From the NCBI GenBank assembly GCA_023430975.1, contig JAEYYB010000032.1, positions 1-26,781 of the forward strand: a stretch of 26,781 nucleotides of DNA, read 5' to 3'. The notes beneath the pieces were generated by a model, which was given only the letters and a program-made list of their open reading frames with translations, did no database searches and was not told where the DNA came from. Positions 1 to 7,782 of the stretch are shown here, in pieces; the first letter of the stretch is position 1; the number at the start of each line of letters is the position of its first letter. The position numbers and the translations under genes are program-made. This DNA is from Bacillota bacterium (GTDB lineage Bacteria; Bacillota; Clostridia; Acetivibrionales; DSM-2933).

Positions 1-160
1 CTATTAAAATCAGTTAATCTTGCTATTTGTCTATCACAAAATAACGTTAAAACGTTCGTTATTTTGCTCTGCCAAATGTAAGATTAATACTGATTTTAAT
101 TATGTTGAACCGTTCGTTATTTGCTTCGCCAAATGTAAGATTATTAACACTTTTAATATA
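1..160 (+). repeat. Palindromic MITE-like element, copy A (5' end cut by window start)
   Basis: This is the right part of the ~203-bp element seen complete at 14989-15191. Bases 4-99 are the nested inner palindrome, with ends TTAAAATCAGT and ACTGATTTTAA. Bases 100-160 are the outer right arm, ending CACTTTTAATATA. The outer left arm lies beyond the window. The inner core differs from the copy at 26686-26781 at one base (A at 52, C at 26734). The copy ends 58 nt beyond the stop of the minus-strand DUF2953 gene. No transposase gene is nearby. Confidence 0.9.
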
Positions 161-218
161 AGTTTGAAACAAATACTATTATGATTATCACAATAAAGTC
201 ATATCTGAGGCTATACCG

Positions 219-701
219 TTAAGAGCGTAAATAATTTAAAAGTGCTGAACCAACATTTATTCTTGCAGAAGCATCTACATAAATGTAATCTTTAAATGCT
301 GTAAAGTCAGGCCAATGCCTTACCGACGCTATATCAGTCAAACTTGAAATAGCACCGAAGAATCCTGTTGCTACACCTGTAGAAAATGGATCTCTAAAGC
401 CATAGTATGCGTTAATAACAAATTCTTGGGGATTGACTTGCCTTATTAGCTGAGTGTTCAGACTCTTTTTTTTGCTTTTTAGTGTTTTAGAAGTCAATCT
501 CTTATTAATAACAATTATTGTCAATACGGGTGCTGTATCGATAATCTCCAATGTGGCCTTAAATAAGGGCGGAAGCCAAAACAATGTCATATACATATTG
601 GATTGCTCTGTATCAAAAATAAACCTCGCTCTCATTGATATGGTAAATAGCAAAATTATAAAAAGTGCTAGTATGACCAGAATAATGACTGTGACAATCA
701 T
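219..701 (-). CDS. DUF2953-family membrane-anchored protein
   Basis: The product has 160 residues. Residues 2-22 are a hydrophobic N-terminal anchor, followed by a basic stretch, and the motif GFRDPFSTGVATGF near residues 101-114 matches the DPxxTGxxTG signature I associate with DUF2953 (YtfI-like) proteins. Members of that family often lie beside the sporulation gene ytfJ/gerW in Firmicutes; no such neighbour is present here. At 160 residues it is shorter than the roughly 200-230 I expect, and the C-terminus ends soon after the motif, so it may be a short member or slightly truncated. The ATG is preceded by GGAGTG at suitable spacing. The biochemical function is unknown. Family assignment is from motif recall only. 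Confidence 0.6.
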   Translation of the reverse strand: MIVTVIILVILALFIILLFTISMRARFIFDTEQSNMYMTLFWLPPLFKATLEIIDTAPVLTIIVINKRLTSKTLKSKKKSLNTQLIRQVNPQEFVINAYYGFRDPFSTGVATGFFGAISSLTDIASVRHWPDFTAFKDYIYVDASARINVGSALLNYLRS

Positions 702-850
702 GATATAACACTCCAGTTCAAGTACCGAATTTTGTCAAAGCGTAATGAAAAGTTGTTAATCTTTACATTTACCTATGATGTATATAGTATTTGTATTGTT
801 TTATCATTTTATTATTGCAGAAGATTTGTAAATATATGAAATTCAGAAAC

Positions 851-895
851 TATATTAAAAGTGACAAATGTAAAAAGTTAATCACTTTTAATATA
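851..895 (+). repeat. Minimal 45-bp copy of the palindromic element, copy D
   Basis: The 14-bp ends TATATTAAAAGTGA and TCACTTTTAATATA are perfect inverted repeats. The interior keeps the CAAATGTAA motif of the larger copies. From CAAATGTAA to the end it has the same length as the outer right arm of the 203-bp element, so it looks like an internal-deletion derivative joining the left terminus to the right arm. It lies in the 319-bp gap between the divergent DUF2953 and bcp genes. Apart from this copy and the bcp ribosome binding site I see nothing definite in that gap. Confidence 0.85.
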
Positions 896-1020
896 GGTGT
901 TAATTTTCATAAAAATGTTGGAATATTTTAATCATGGGTAAAACTTTAAACAAGTTATATTAGGAGAAAATATGAGGGATTAAAAGCTATTATAAGGAGT
1001 CATTATAAGGAGGATTTTAT

Positions 1021-1485
1021 ATGATAGAAGCAGGAAGCAAAGCAGCAGATTTTACACTTAAGGATGAGCAGGGAAATGATGTAAGCTTAGCGGATTTTAA
1101 AGGTAAAAAGATTGTATTGTACTTTTATCCCAAGGATAATACTCCAGGGTGCACAAAGCAGGCATGCAGCTTCAGGGATGTATATGATGATATTTTGGAA
1201 ACAGGTGCTGTTGTTATTGGCATAAGTCCGGACAAACCTACATCTCATAAAAAGTTTAAGGAAAAATTCAATTTGCCTTTTTATCTTTTATGTGATGAAG
1301 ATCATAAAGTGGCAGATAGCTTTGGAGCCTGGGGAGAAAAGAAGATGTATGGAAAGACATATATGGGAATAATCAGATCTACATTTATTATAGATGAGGA
1401 TATGAATGTTATAAAGGTTTATCCCAAGGTAACGCCAGAAGGTCATGGAGAGGCGATACTAAATGCTTTAAGGGATAATTTATAG
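1021..1485 (+). CDS. bcp: Thioredoxin-dependent thiol peroxidase (Bcp/PrxQ-type peroxiredoxin)
   Basis: A 154-residue cytoplasmic peroxiredoxin that reduces hydrogen peroxide and organic hydroperoxides with electrons from thioredoxin. The sequence shows the PxxxTxxC active-site region as NTPGCTKQACSF: Cys44 is the peroxidatic cysteine, and Cys49 in the CxxxxC spacing is the resolving cysteine of the PrxQ class. The downstream region around GISPDKPTSHKKFKEKFNLPF and the RSTFIIDEDMNV strand are typical. Length is standard for the family. The start is fixed by AAGGAGG at 1007-1013, seven bases before ATG; the same TTATAAGGAG string is also repeated just upstream. The gene stands alone, which fits oxidative protection in an anaerobe. 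Very secure. Confidence 0.95.
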   Translation: MIEAGSKAADFTLKDEQGNDVSLADFKGKKIVLYFYPKDNTPGCTKQACSFRDVYDDILETGAVVIGISPDKPTSHKKFKEKFNLPFYLLCDEDHKVADSFGAWGEKKMYGKTYMGIIRSTFIIDEDMNVIKVYPKVTPEGHGEAILNALRDNL

Positions 1486-1586
1486 AGACGATAATATATT
1501 GAGGAATTATTGATATTTTAATGTTGCATTCATTTAGTGTGAGATGAATTTCAGAAAAAGTGATATTCGATAAAGGTGGGATTCAA

Positions 1587-1945
1587 ATGAGCAAATTCTA
1601 TGACGAGTTTTAAGCATCTGAAATACGAGGATAGGTATACCTGTTTAGATTATGCCGCTTCCAACCTTTCAACGGGTGAACTCAGAAACGAAACAATAGG
1701 TTTTATTTTTCAGTTTCATCGCCTTTTGCCTGAGTTCATAGCACTGGTAAACGTTCTCATGCCTTATGTAATAGAGAATGGAAAGGCCTCAGCAGAAGTA
1801 GTAATATTATTATATTTTAAGAAATGTAAACGAAAAATTCAAGACTACCTTTGTGGTGATTACCCATGACAGGAGACTAGCTGAGAAGGCCGACAGGATC
1901 ATTGAGATAAAGGATGACAGGATCAGTATGGATATCTATAAATAG
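1587..1945 (+). pseudogene. Decayed ABC transporter ATPase (LolD/MacB-type), internally deleted and frameshifted
   Basis: Three remnants line up in order. A good ribosome binding site (AAAGGTGGG, 1572-1580) precedes ATG at 1587, which reads only MSKFYDEF before a stop. In the +1 frame, 1663-1800 encodes LSTGELRNETIGFIFQFHRL and on through LPEF and a PYVIENGKAS stretch, matching the Q-loop region of LolD/MacB ATPases. In a third frame, 1811-1945 encodes TTFVVITHDRRLAEKADRII and the rest of the C-terminus, the H-loop (switch) region, ending in TAG at 1943-1945. The Walker A motif, the LSGGQ signature and Walker B are all missing, so no functional ATPase can be made. No partner permease gene survives alongside. 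A 270-base open frame at 1600-1869 is part of this remnant and not a gene. Confidence 0.8.
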
Positions 1946-2001
1946 AGAGGTTCTAGGTGTACAGGGGCTGTTGCAGAAGTTATTTTGCAGCAGCTTTATA
2001 T

Positions 2002-2029
2002 TTGACAAGCTTAATTTATTTAATGTTAT
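2002..2029 (+). promoter_or_regulatory. Possible sigma-A promoter for the GNAT gene
   Basis: A perfect -35 TTGACA at 2002-2007 is followed after 16 bases by TGTTAT (2024-2029), four of six matches to TATAAT. Transcription would start near 2036, inside a longer upstream reading frame, which supports ATG 2095 as the true start of the GNAT gene. Confidence 0.4.
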
Positions 2030-2094
2030 TGCTAAATGTGGTAGAATTATTATGTTTGAAAAATACATATAGTTGGCACGAGAGGGAACTATAT

Positions 2095-2934
2095 ATGCAG
2101 ATTTCATTTAATAACGGCAATGACAAGAACTATCAAGCAATGCTAAACAAGCTATTAAAAGACATATTTTTGGACTTTCAGTTCTGGTATGATTTAAACA
2201 TGTGGGATGACAAATACGAGAGTTATTCAATTATGGAAAATGGTGAAATTATATCAAATATATCAGTATTTAAAACCCAGGTATTGCTTAATAGTCAGCA
2301 ATATTCTGCTTTGTCACTAGGATCGGTTGCAACAAAGCCAGAGTGCAGGGGCAGGGGATTATCCAGAGTACTAATGGAACACATACTGAAAAAGTATGGT
2401 AATACACCTATGTACTTATGGGCAAATGAAAGCGTTGTGGATTTTTACCCCAAGTTTGGATTTGAACGTGTTACTGAGAAGCTGCCGGTTTATGAATGCC
2501 GTATAAATAATGATATAGCACCTGTAAAACTGGAAGTCAGCAACCAAAAGGTATGGGATTATATTTATAACCGTAAAAACTTTTCCACTAAGCTTGACTG
2601 TTTAAATACTCAAAGTATTAATATTTTTCATGTGCACTGGGGTTATCTTAAAGATAATATTTATGAATTGCCTGAAATTGATACCATGGTGATAGCAGAA
2701 AAGAATGGAATAACTTTAAAACTTATTGGTGTATTTTCTCTTAAAAGTATATCTTTTACCGAGTTAATGAGCCATTTACCCTTTTCAAATATTGAAAAGA
2801 TAGAGTTCGGGTTTATGCCATATTGGGACGATTTACACTATGTTATGCAGGATCATGAGACAGATCCTATATTTGTAAGAGGAGTAAACTGCGATTTGGG
2901 AGGCTTGAAGTTTCCAGAGCTTTCAATTACATAA
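2095..2934 (+). CDS. GNAT-family N-acetyltransferase with C-terminal extension
   Basis: A 279-residue protein. The N-terminal half carries a GNAT fold: the acetyl-CoA loop is seen as SVATKPECRGRGLSRVLMEH (R-x-x-G-x-S variant of Q/RxxGxG/A), followed by MYLWANESVVDFYPKFGFER, the usual motif B region with N, FY and GF. The C-terminal ~130 residues are unlike simple GNATs and may be a second, decayed acetyltransferase-like domain of the Eis/two-domain kind. The acyl acceptor is unknown. The reading frame extends upstream to 1957, but AGAGGG at 2081-2086 and the promoter-like site at 2002-2029 favour ATG 2095. The DUF1801 gene follows 37 bases later on the same strand and is probably cotranscribed. 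Confidence 0.8.
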   Translation: MQISFNNGNDKNYQAMLNKLLKDIFLDFQFWYDLNMWDDKYESYSIMENGEIISNISVFKTQVLLNSQQYSALSLGSVATKPECRGRGLSRVLMEHILKKYGNTPMYLWANESVVDFYPKFGFERVTEKLPVYECRINNDIAPVKLEVSNQKVWDYIYNRKNFSTKLDCLNTQSINIFHVHWGYLKDNIYELPEIDTMVIAEKNGITLKLIGVFSLKSISFTELMSHLPFSNIEKIEFGFMPYWDDLHYVMQDHETDPIFVRGVNCDLGGLKFPELSIT

Positions 2935-2971
2935 TGTTAGTGGGATGAATAACTATAACCAGGAGGCAAAA

Positions 2972-3352
2972 ATGGATAAAAAACCGAAAAGAAATCCGTC
3001 TATAAATATGCCGGAAGAAGTTGATAACTATCTGGCTATTCTGCCGGAGGACATACGTGAGGCACTTGAAAGGGTCAGAAAAACAGTTAAAGAGATAGTT
3101 CCAAATACAACTGAGAGAGTTAGTTATCAGGTACCGATTCTTAGGCTGAATAAAGATCTTGTTGGGTTTGCTGCACAGAAGAATCATTGCTCGTTCTATA
3201 CCATGAGCAGGAGTATTGTTGAGCAAATGAAAGAAGAATTGACAGACTACAAAATTTCGGGGACAACTATTCATTTTAGCCCGCAAAAGCCTTTATCCCA
3301 GGAATTGATAGAAAAAATAGTAAGGCGAAGATTAATTGAAATAGGTGTGTAA
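2972..3352 (+). CDS. DUF1801-domain protein (YdhG/CyaY-like fold)
   Basis: A 126-residue cytoplasmic protein. The stretch SYQVPILRLNKDLVGFAAQK followed by NHCSFYTMS matches the conserved core of DUF1801 proteins (usually Y-x-x-P, then K/N-H-x-x-F/Y). Members have a frataxin-like (CyaY-like) fold, and some are annotated as iron chaperones, but no function is established for this group. The start at 2972 is chosen over an in-frame ATG at 2945 because AGGAGG lies at 2961-2966, correctly spaced for 2972. It follows the GNAT gene closely and may share its transcript. The N-terminal ten residues are lysine-rich and probably flexible. Confidence 0.75.
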   Translation: MDKKPKRNPSINMPEEVDNYLAILPEDIREALERVRKTVKEIVPNTTERVSYQVPILRLNKDLVGFAAQKNHCSFYTMSRSIVEQMKEELTDYKISGTTIHFSPQKPLSQELIEKIVRRRLIEIGV

Positions 3353-3562
3353 GGAAAAACTATTGAATGACAAACAGAAAAGAGTTAGAATAATTGTATA
3401 CTACTTCCAATCGGGTTGGTATGAAACGAAATCACGAGGCGATTTGTTTACATAGATTGTTGCTGTGAAAAGTTGTGGTGTTGAATACGTAATAATATTA
3501 AAATATGGCAGTTCACCACTATTTTCCGGATATTAAAATAGTCGATTGGCGAAGGGATTTAT

Positions 3563-3889
3563 ATGTCATATATTATTTTAACAGGTATTTCCTTAATAGT
3601 TGCCTGCTTAATTGAATCGATTGATGTTAAAAAACCGAAGCATAAAATGGGGGCCAGGCACCTTTTTCAAAATTGGCATGTGTATTTTACCGGTCATACG
3701 GAATACAAGCTTGCCATACTTTTAAATGTTATATGTTTCCTGCCCATTGATCTTCTGTGCAGCTTTTTTGCTGCATCAAATCATTTTATTATAACACTGG
3801 AAATCATTTATTTATTTAGTATTCTGATTATTATTCTCTTCAAAAATATTAAAATCCAAAGTAAGCTCCTAATTAATCCAGTATATTAA
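3563..3889 (+). CDS. Small hypothetical membrane protein
   Basis: A 108-residue protein of unknown family. Two or three hydrophobic segments can be seen, about residues 2-17, 48-70 and 75-95, separated by a basic, histidine-containing loop (KKPKHKMGARHLFQNWHVYF). GAAGGG stands seven bases before the ATG. It lies alone between the DUF1801 gene and secA2, with about 210 bp of non-coding DNA on either side. I see no motif that suggests a function. A real gene is likely because of the ribosome binding site and the consistent membrane-protein composition. Confidence 0.55.
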   Translation: MSYIILTGISLIVACLIESIDVKKPKHKMGARHLFQNWHVYFTGHTEYKLAILLNVICFLPIDLLCSFFAASNHFIITLEIIYLFSILIIILFKNIKIQSKLLINPVY

Positions 3890-3891
3890 AA

Positions 3892-3935
3892 ATGTTTGCA
3901 ATAACTAAAAATGTAAAATAATTATTGCAAAACAT
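3892..3935 (+). terminator. Terminator-like hairpin after the small membrane protein gene
   Basis: ATGTTTGCAATAA (3892-3904) pairs with TTATTGCAAAACAT (3922-3935) around a 17-base loop, with one bulged base. It begins three bases after the stop codon and is followed by AT-rich DNA with short T runs (TAGTTTATTTTG). The stem is AT-rich and the T tract is interrupted, so termination would be weak. Confidence 0.4.
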
Positions 3936-4099
3936 ATAGTTTATTTTGAAATACCATGGTAATGAATAAAAATAACTTCGTATATATATCGCTCTTAGTA
4001 ATTTTTAAGTTGACTTAAATGGTTAACAATTACATAGAGCTTGGAAGTAATATTTTAATCATTCCTTATGTAAACGTGATTAACTAAGGAGGTTCTTTT

Positions 4100-6490
4100 A
4101 TGTTTAATAAATTGTCACAAATAGGGAAGAAGATACAGGGAATGCATATCCCTGTTAGTTATAATATAGAGCATTATAGCAGCATTGTTGAAGAAATAAA
4201 TAAAATAAGATTAAGCGACAAAAGCGATAGTGACCTTAAGAATATGGCCATGAGAATAAGAAAAAAAGTCAAGGATGGTATACCTTTAGACGATATCCTT
4301 GTAGAAGCTTATGCATTGGGCCGTGAAGTATCGCACAGGACACTTGGCATGAGGCATTATGATGTACAGCTTATTGCAGGGATAGCACTGCATGAAGGCA
4401 AAATGATTGAAATGCAGACGGGGGAGGGAAAAACCCTTGCTGCCGTTCTTCCTGCATATCTCAATTCATTAGCGGGAAAAGGCGTTCATATATTGACCTT
4501 TAATGATTACCTGGTTCACAGGGATGCGGAATGGATGAAGCCGATATATGATTTTCTTGGAGTTACAATAGGCTATATAAAAGAGGGAATGAGCATCAAA
4601 GATAGGCAGAATGCATACAGGATGGATATAACTTATGTTACTGCGAAGGAGGCAGGATTTGACTATCTGAAGGATTTCCTTTGCATCAAAGAGGAAAATC
4701 TGGTTCATAGAGGGTTTAACTATGCAATTGTAGACGAAGCGGACTCAATCCTGATTGATGAAGCAAGAATACCCCTTGTTATAGCAGGAAGCCAGGAGGG
4801 GGAGGAAAATGACCTTGCCAGAGTTTCTGCATTGGCAAAAGAGCTTATAAGAGGCACTGATTATGCTATTGACCAGAATGGGTCAAATGTTTATCTGACA
4901 GATTTTGGGCTTTGCAGAGTGGAGAGGCTTCTTGGGTGTTCCAATTTATATGAGGAGCCAAATCTCAAGCTGCTTACCCAGGTGAACAGTGCACTTTTTG
5001 CAGAGGCACTTTTAAAAAGAGACAGGGATTATATTGTGAGGGATGGTAAAATTGAATTGGTGGATGAGTTTACAGGTCGTGTTGCAGATAAAAGGCACTG
5101 GCCGGATAACATTCAGGCCGCCGTTGAAGCTAAGGAAGCCCTTAATAAAAAATCCAGGGGAATTATAATGTCACAGATTGCACTCCAGCATTTCATTAAT
5201 CTATACCCAAGAATAGCGGGCATGACGGGTACAGCCAAGACATCAGCCAATGAATTTCATGAATTTTATGGCGTAGATGTGGTAGTTGTACCTACCAATA
5301 AGCAATGTATCAGAAAAGACTGTGCTGATATGGTTTTTGTAAGTAAGGAAGCTAAGAAAAATGCTATTATAACCGAGATCAGAAAGGCTCATGAAAAAGG
5401 GCAGCCTGTATTGATCGGAACAGGAAGTGTTGAAGAGTCGGAGTGGCTTTATAAAGAGCTTTATAGTGTTGGTATCGAAGCTAGTGTTCTAAATGCCAAG
5501 AATGATGAAATGGAAGCGGAAATTATTGCAAAATCGGGTATGTACGGGGCTGTTACAGTTTCTACCAACATGGCGGGACGCGGTGTTGACATAAAGCTTG
5601 GCGGTGAGAGTGGGGAGAGAAGGGACGAAATAATTGCAGCTGGAGGGCTGTATGTTATAGGTACCAGCAAAAATGAGAGCAGAAGGATTGACAATCAATT
5701 AAAGGGTAGGGCTGGCAGACAGGGAGACCCTGGGAAAAGCCGGTTGTTTATCAGCCTGGATGATGACCTTATGGTGAAATATGATTTGTCAAAGCTGGTG
5801 CCCTTGCAACTGTATCCTGAAGATAGAAGCAAACCCTTTAACAATCCCACAGTGAATAATGAGTTAAACAGAGGTCAGAGGACAGTGGAAGGTTATAATT
5901 CCGATGTGAGAAGGCAGCTCTTAAAGTATTCCTTCATAATAGAAGAACAAAGAAAAATTGTTTCCAGTAAGAGGCAGGATATACTCCAGGATAAGGCACA
6001 GCTAAAGATTTTAAAGGAAAAATCTGCCGAGAAGTATGATGAAGTATTGGATAAGTATGGTGAAAAAACCATGTATGAGGTGGAAAAACAGCTCACATTG
6101 TTCTTTATCAATAAACACTGGGCTGAGTATCTTGAATATATGAATTATACACGTGAGAGTATCCATTTAATGGTGATAGGGAGAAAAAATCCTATGGATG
6201 AATTCCATAAGATTGCTATAGAAGCTTTCAGTGAAATGCTCGGGGATATTGAAAATGATATAGTAAGCACCTTTGAAAGGGTTAAAATAACAAAAGACGG
6301 CATAGACATGGAGAAGGAAGGCTTGATGGGGCCATCGTCAACATGGACATACCTTATAAATGACAGCCCGGATCAATTCAGCAACCTGCCTCATTTGGTC
6401 AAAGCTTTTTCAACAATGGCTTCGGGGACATTGTTTTCTATAAGCTCTATTTATAGGAAAATATTTGGACGGAAAAAGATTACAAAGTAA
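4100..6490 (+). CDS. secA2: Accessory preprotein translocase ATPase, SecA2-like
   Basis: A 796-residue SecA-family motor. Visible motifs are Walker A MQTGEGKT at 105-112, Walker B/DEAD with VDEADSILIDEARIP at 211-225, VDEFTGRV at 321-328, GMTGTAKT at 374-381, MAGRGVDIKLGG at 491-502 and GRAGRQGDPG at 536-545. The helical scaffold region is divergent: where the housekeeping SecA usually reads LEYDDVMNxQR it has LLKYSFIIEEQRK. The C-terminal zinc finger (CxCxSGxxxxxCC/H) and linker of SecA1 are absent; the protein ends in an amphipathic, basic tail (IYRKIFGRKKITK). These points and the length argue for an accessory SecA that exports a restricted set of proteins through SecYEG. AAGGAGG at 4086-4092 fixes the start. 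No secY2 or asp genes are in the window, so its clients are unknown; a surface-layer protein is one possibility. Confidence 0.85.
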   Translation: MFNKLSQIGKKIQGMHIPVSYNIEHYSSIVEEINKIRLSDKSDSDLKNMAMRIRKKVKDGIPLDDILVEAYALGREVSHRTLGMRHYDVQLIAGIALHEGKMIEMQTGEGKTLAAVLPAYLNSLAGKGVHILTFNDYLVHRDAEWMKPIYDFLGVTIGYIKEGMSIKDRQNAYRMDITYVTAKEAGFDYLKDFLCIKEENLVHRGFNYAIVDEADSILIDEARIPLVIAGSQEGEENDLARVSALAKELIRGTDYAIDQNGSNVYLTDFGLCRVERLLGCSNLYEEPNLKLLTQVNSALFAEALLKRDRDYIVRDGKIELVDEFTGRVADKRHWPDNIQAAVEAKEALNKKSRGIIMSQIALQHFINLYPRIAGMTGTAKTSANEFHEFYGVDVVVVPTNKQCIRKDCADMVFVSKEAKKNAIITEIRKAHEKGQPVLIGTGSVEESEWLYKELYSVGIEASVLNAKNDEMEAEIIAKSGMYGAVTVSTNMAGRGVDIKLGGESGERRDEIIAAGGLYVIGTSKNESRRIDNQLKGRAGRQGDPGKSRLFISLDDDLMVKYDLSKLVPLQLYPEDRSKPFNNPTVNNELNRGQRTVEGYNSDVRRQLLKYSFIIEEQRKIVSSKRQDILQDKAQLKILKEKSAEKYDEVLDKYGEKTMYEVEKQLTLFFINKHWAEYLEYMNYTRESIHLMVIGRKNPMDEFHKIAIEAFSEMLGDIENDIVSTFERVKITKDGIDMEKEGLMGPSSTWTYLINDSPDQFSNLPHLVKAFSTMASGTLFSISSIYRKIFGRKKITK

Positions 6491-6548
6491 TTGGAAAAGG
6501 TTACAGCTTTAATACTGATTTTTATTGGATTATGATTAATATTGTAGT

Positions 6549-6611
6549 GTCAGCCGCTCAATTTTACTACGAAGTGTTTCATATAGGAATGGTAAATTTG
6601 CTGCGGTTGGC
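6549..6611 (+). other. Strong imperfect hairpin upstream of the UPF0316 gene
   Basis: GTCAGCCGC (6549-6557) pairs with GCGGTTGGC (6603-6611) including wobble pairs. After a small internal loop, AATTTTACTA (6560-6569) pairs with TGGTAAATTT (6590-6599) with one mismatch; the loop is 20 bases. No T run follows, so it is not an ordinary terminator for secA2. It lies about 90 bases upstream of the next start codon and could be a structured leader or a degenerate repeat. Confidence 0.45.
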
Positions 6612-6702
6612 AGCTTGGAGAAGTTTATACATCAACTGACGGGTTTGCATGGAATCAAGCTAATTCTAAATTCAGGGTACTGCAAAAAGAATTGGAGGTT
6701 TT

Positions 6703-7281
6703 ATGAGTATATTACCTATGATAGACCATGATTTATTTAACTGGGTTGTATTGCCGTTATTAATTTTTGTTTCAAGAATATTTGATGTATCCATTGGAAC
6801 AATGCGAATCATTTTTGTATCAAGGGGAAAAAAGTTTATTGCACCCTTTCTTGGATTTTTTGAAGTGTTTATATGGTTGGTTGCAATCAGCCAGATTATG
6901 CAGAACCTTAATAATATTTTTTGTTATTTTGGATATGCAGGCGGTTTTGCAATGGGCACATTTATTGGGCTTATTATAGAGGAAAAGCTTGCAATTGGGA
7001 TTCTTGTGATCAGAGTCATTCTTGTAAAGGATGAATGTAAGCTGGTAGAGAGGCTGTCATCTTCGGGCTATGGAGTTACTACAGTAGATGCAAAAGGAGT
7101 AACCGGTGATGTGAAAGTTATTTACACCATAGTACGCCGAAAGGATAAGGATAATGTCATAGCCATTATAAATCAGTGTAATTCCAATGCATTTTACTCA
7201 ATCGAAGATGCAAAGACAGCTGATCACGGAGTTTTTCCATTAAATAAAGCAAGTGGTGTAATTGGTATGTTAATAAAATAA
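6703..7281 (+). CDS. UPF0316 membrane protein (DUF5698 plus DUF2179)
   Basis: A 192-residue protein. Three hydrophobic segments occupy roughly residues 12-30, 45-68 and 76-104, and the N-terminal pattern FVSRIFDVSIGTMRIIFVSR, with conserved arginines and G-T-x-R, is typical of UPF0316 (B. subtilis YebE-like). The C-terminal half (about residues 105-170) is a soluble DUF2179 domain with a GYGVTTVDAKGVTGDVKVIY core, a fold also found at the end of YitT-type membrane proteins. The family function is not known; a ligand-gated membrane role is a guess. GGAGG lies just before the ATG. It follows secA2 after 212 bp, so separate transcription is likely. It converges on the minus-strand gene ending at 7312 with only 30 bp between. 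Confidence 0.8.
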   Translation: MSILPMIDHDLFNWVVLPLLIFVSRIFDVSIGTMRIIFVSRGKKFIAPFLGFFEVFIWLVAISQIMQNLNNIFCYFGYAGGFAMGTFIGLIIEEKLAIGILVIRVILVKDECKLVERLSSSGYGVTTVDAKGVTGDVKVIYTIVRRKDKDNVIAIINQCNSNAFYSIEDAKTADHGVFPLNKASGVIGMLIK

Positions 7282-7311
7282 TGTTTATACAACAGTCCAT
7301 AAAAAACATAA

Positions 7312-7782
7312 TCAGTTTTCAACCGAGAGTATCTGGCGTCTCTTAATAACAATGTATGTAGGATCGTTTTCTGCAACACTTCTGAAGAAGCGTTTGAAAA
7401 GATTTGTTTTAAATTTGTAAGCGGTAGTAACTTCTATCTCGCATTCATCTTCATCTATTCTTTCTATATAGACATTAAAGTTATTATATTTACCGTCTAT
7501 AGACACAAAGGTATCTGGATTTACGGGAGACTTTTGCTTAAGATTAAGGCTGTAGCAGAAGTTCTCCCTGAATTTTTCCTTAAACGTCTCAATATCCAGT
7601 TTGCTTTCCACATCCCTGAGAGAATTTATATCGGCAGAATTAATAAGAGCAGTACGGCATGATGTTTTAAGTGCTGCTCCTATGCTGCATTTGTCAATAA
7701 ACTGGCTAAACAGTTCAACAAAAGGGTTCAAGAGTATTGTAAAAAAGAATACACCTGCTAAAAGAAAAGAAACGAATTTCAT
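7312..7782 (-). CDS. Hypothetical secreted/membrane protein, possible TadE-like minor pilin
   Basis: A 156-residue protein with a single N-terminal hydrophobic helix (residues 3-24) followed by FIDKCSIGAALKTSCRTALI, which resembles the short helix of small alanines after the membrane anchor in TadE/DUF4320-type pilus proteins. The rest is a predicted beta-rich extracytoplasmic domain. Its start overlaps the stop of the upstream gene by one base, so the two are translationally coupled and probably act together. No homologue is recalled with certainty. The pilin idea rests on architecture and on the neighbour's prepilin-like motif. The rest of a Tad locus (ATPase, TadB/C, prepilin peptidase) is not in the window. 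Confidence 0.45.
   Translation of the reverse strand: MKFVSFLLAGVFFFTILLNPFVELFSQFIDKCSIGAALKTSCRTALINSADINSLRDVESKLDIETFKEKFRENFCYSLNLKQKSPVNPDTFVSIDGKYNNFNVYIERIDEDECEIEVTTAYKFKTNLFKRFFRSVAENDPTYIVIKRRQILSVEN

Noticed and set aside
1..160. CRISPR array or tandem repeat array, suggested by recurring AAATGTAAGATTA strings
   Set aside because: The strings are arms of palindromic elements scattered singly, not regularly spaced repeats with unique spacers.
1957..2094. N-terminal extension of the GNAT protein
   Set aside because: A promoter-like TTGACA lies inside it, it overlaps the end region of the ABC remnant, and the ribosome binding site is correctly placed only for ATG 2095.
4011..4040. 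TTGACT-based promoter upstream of secA2
   Set aside because: No acceptable -10 at 16-18 bases; the best match (TACATA) is only 15 bases away, so it was not listed.
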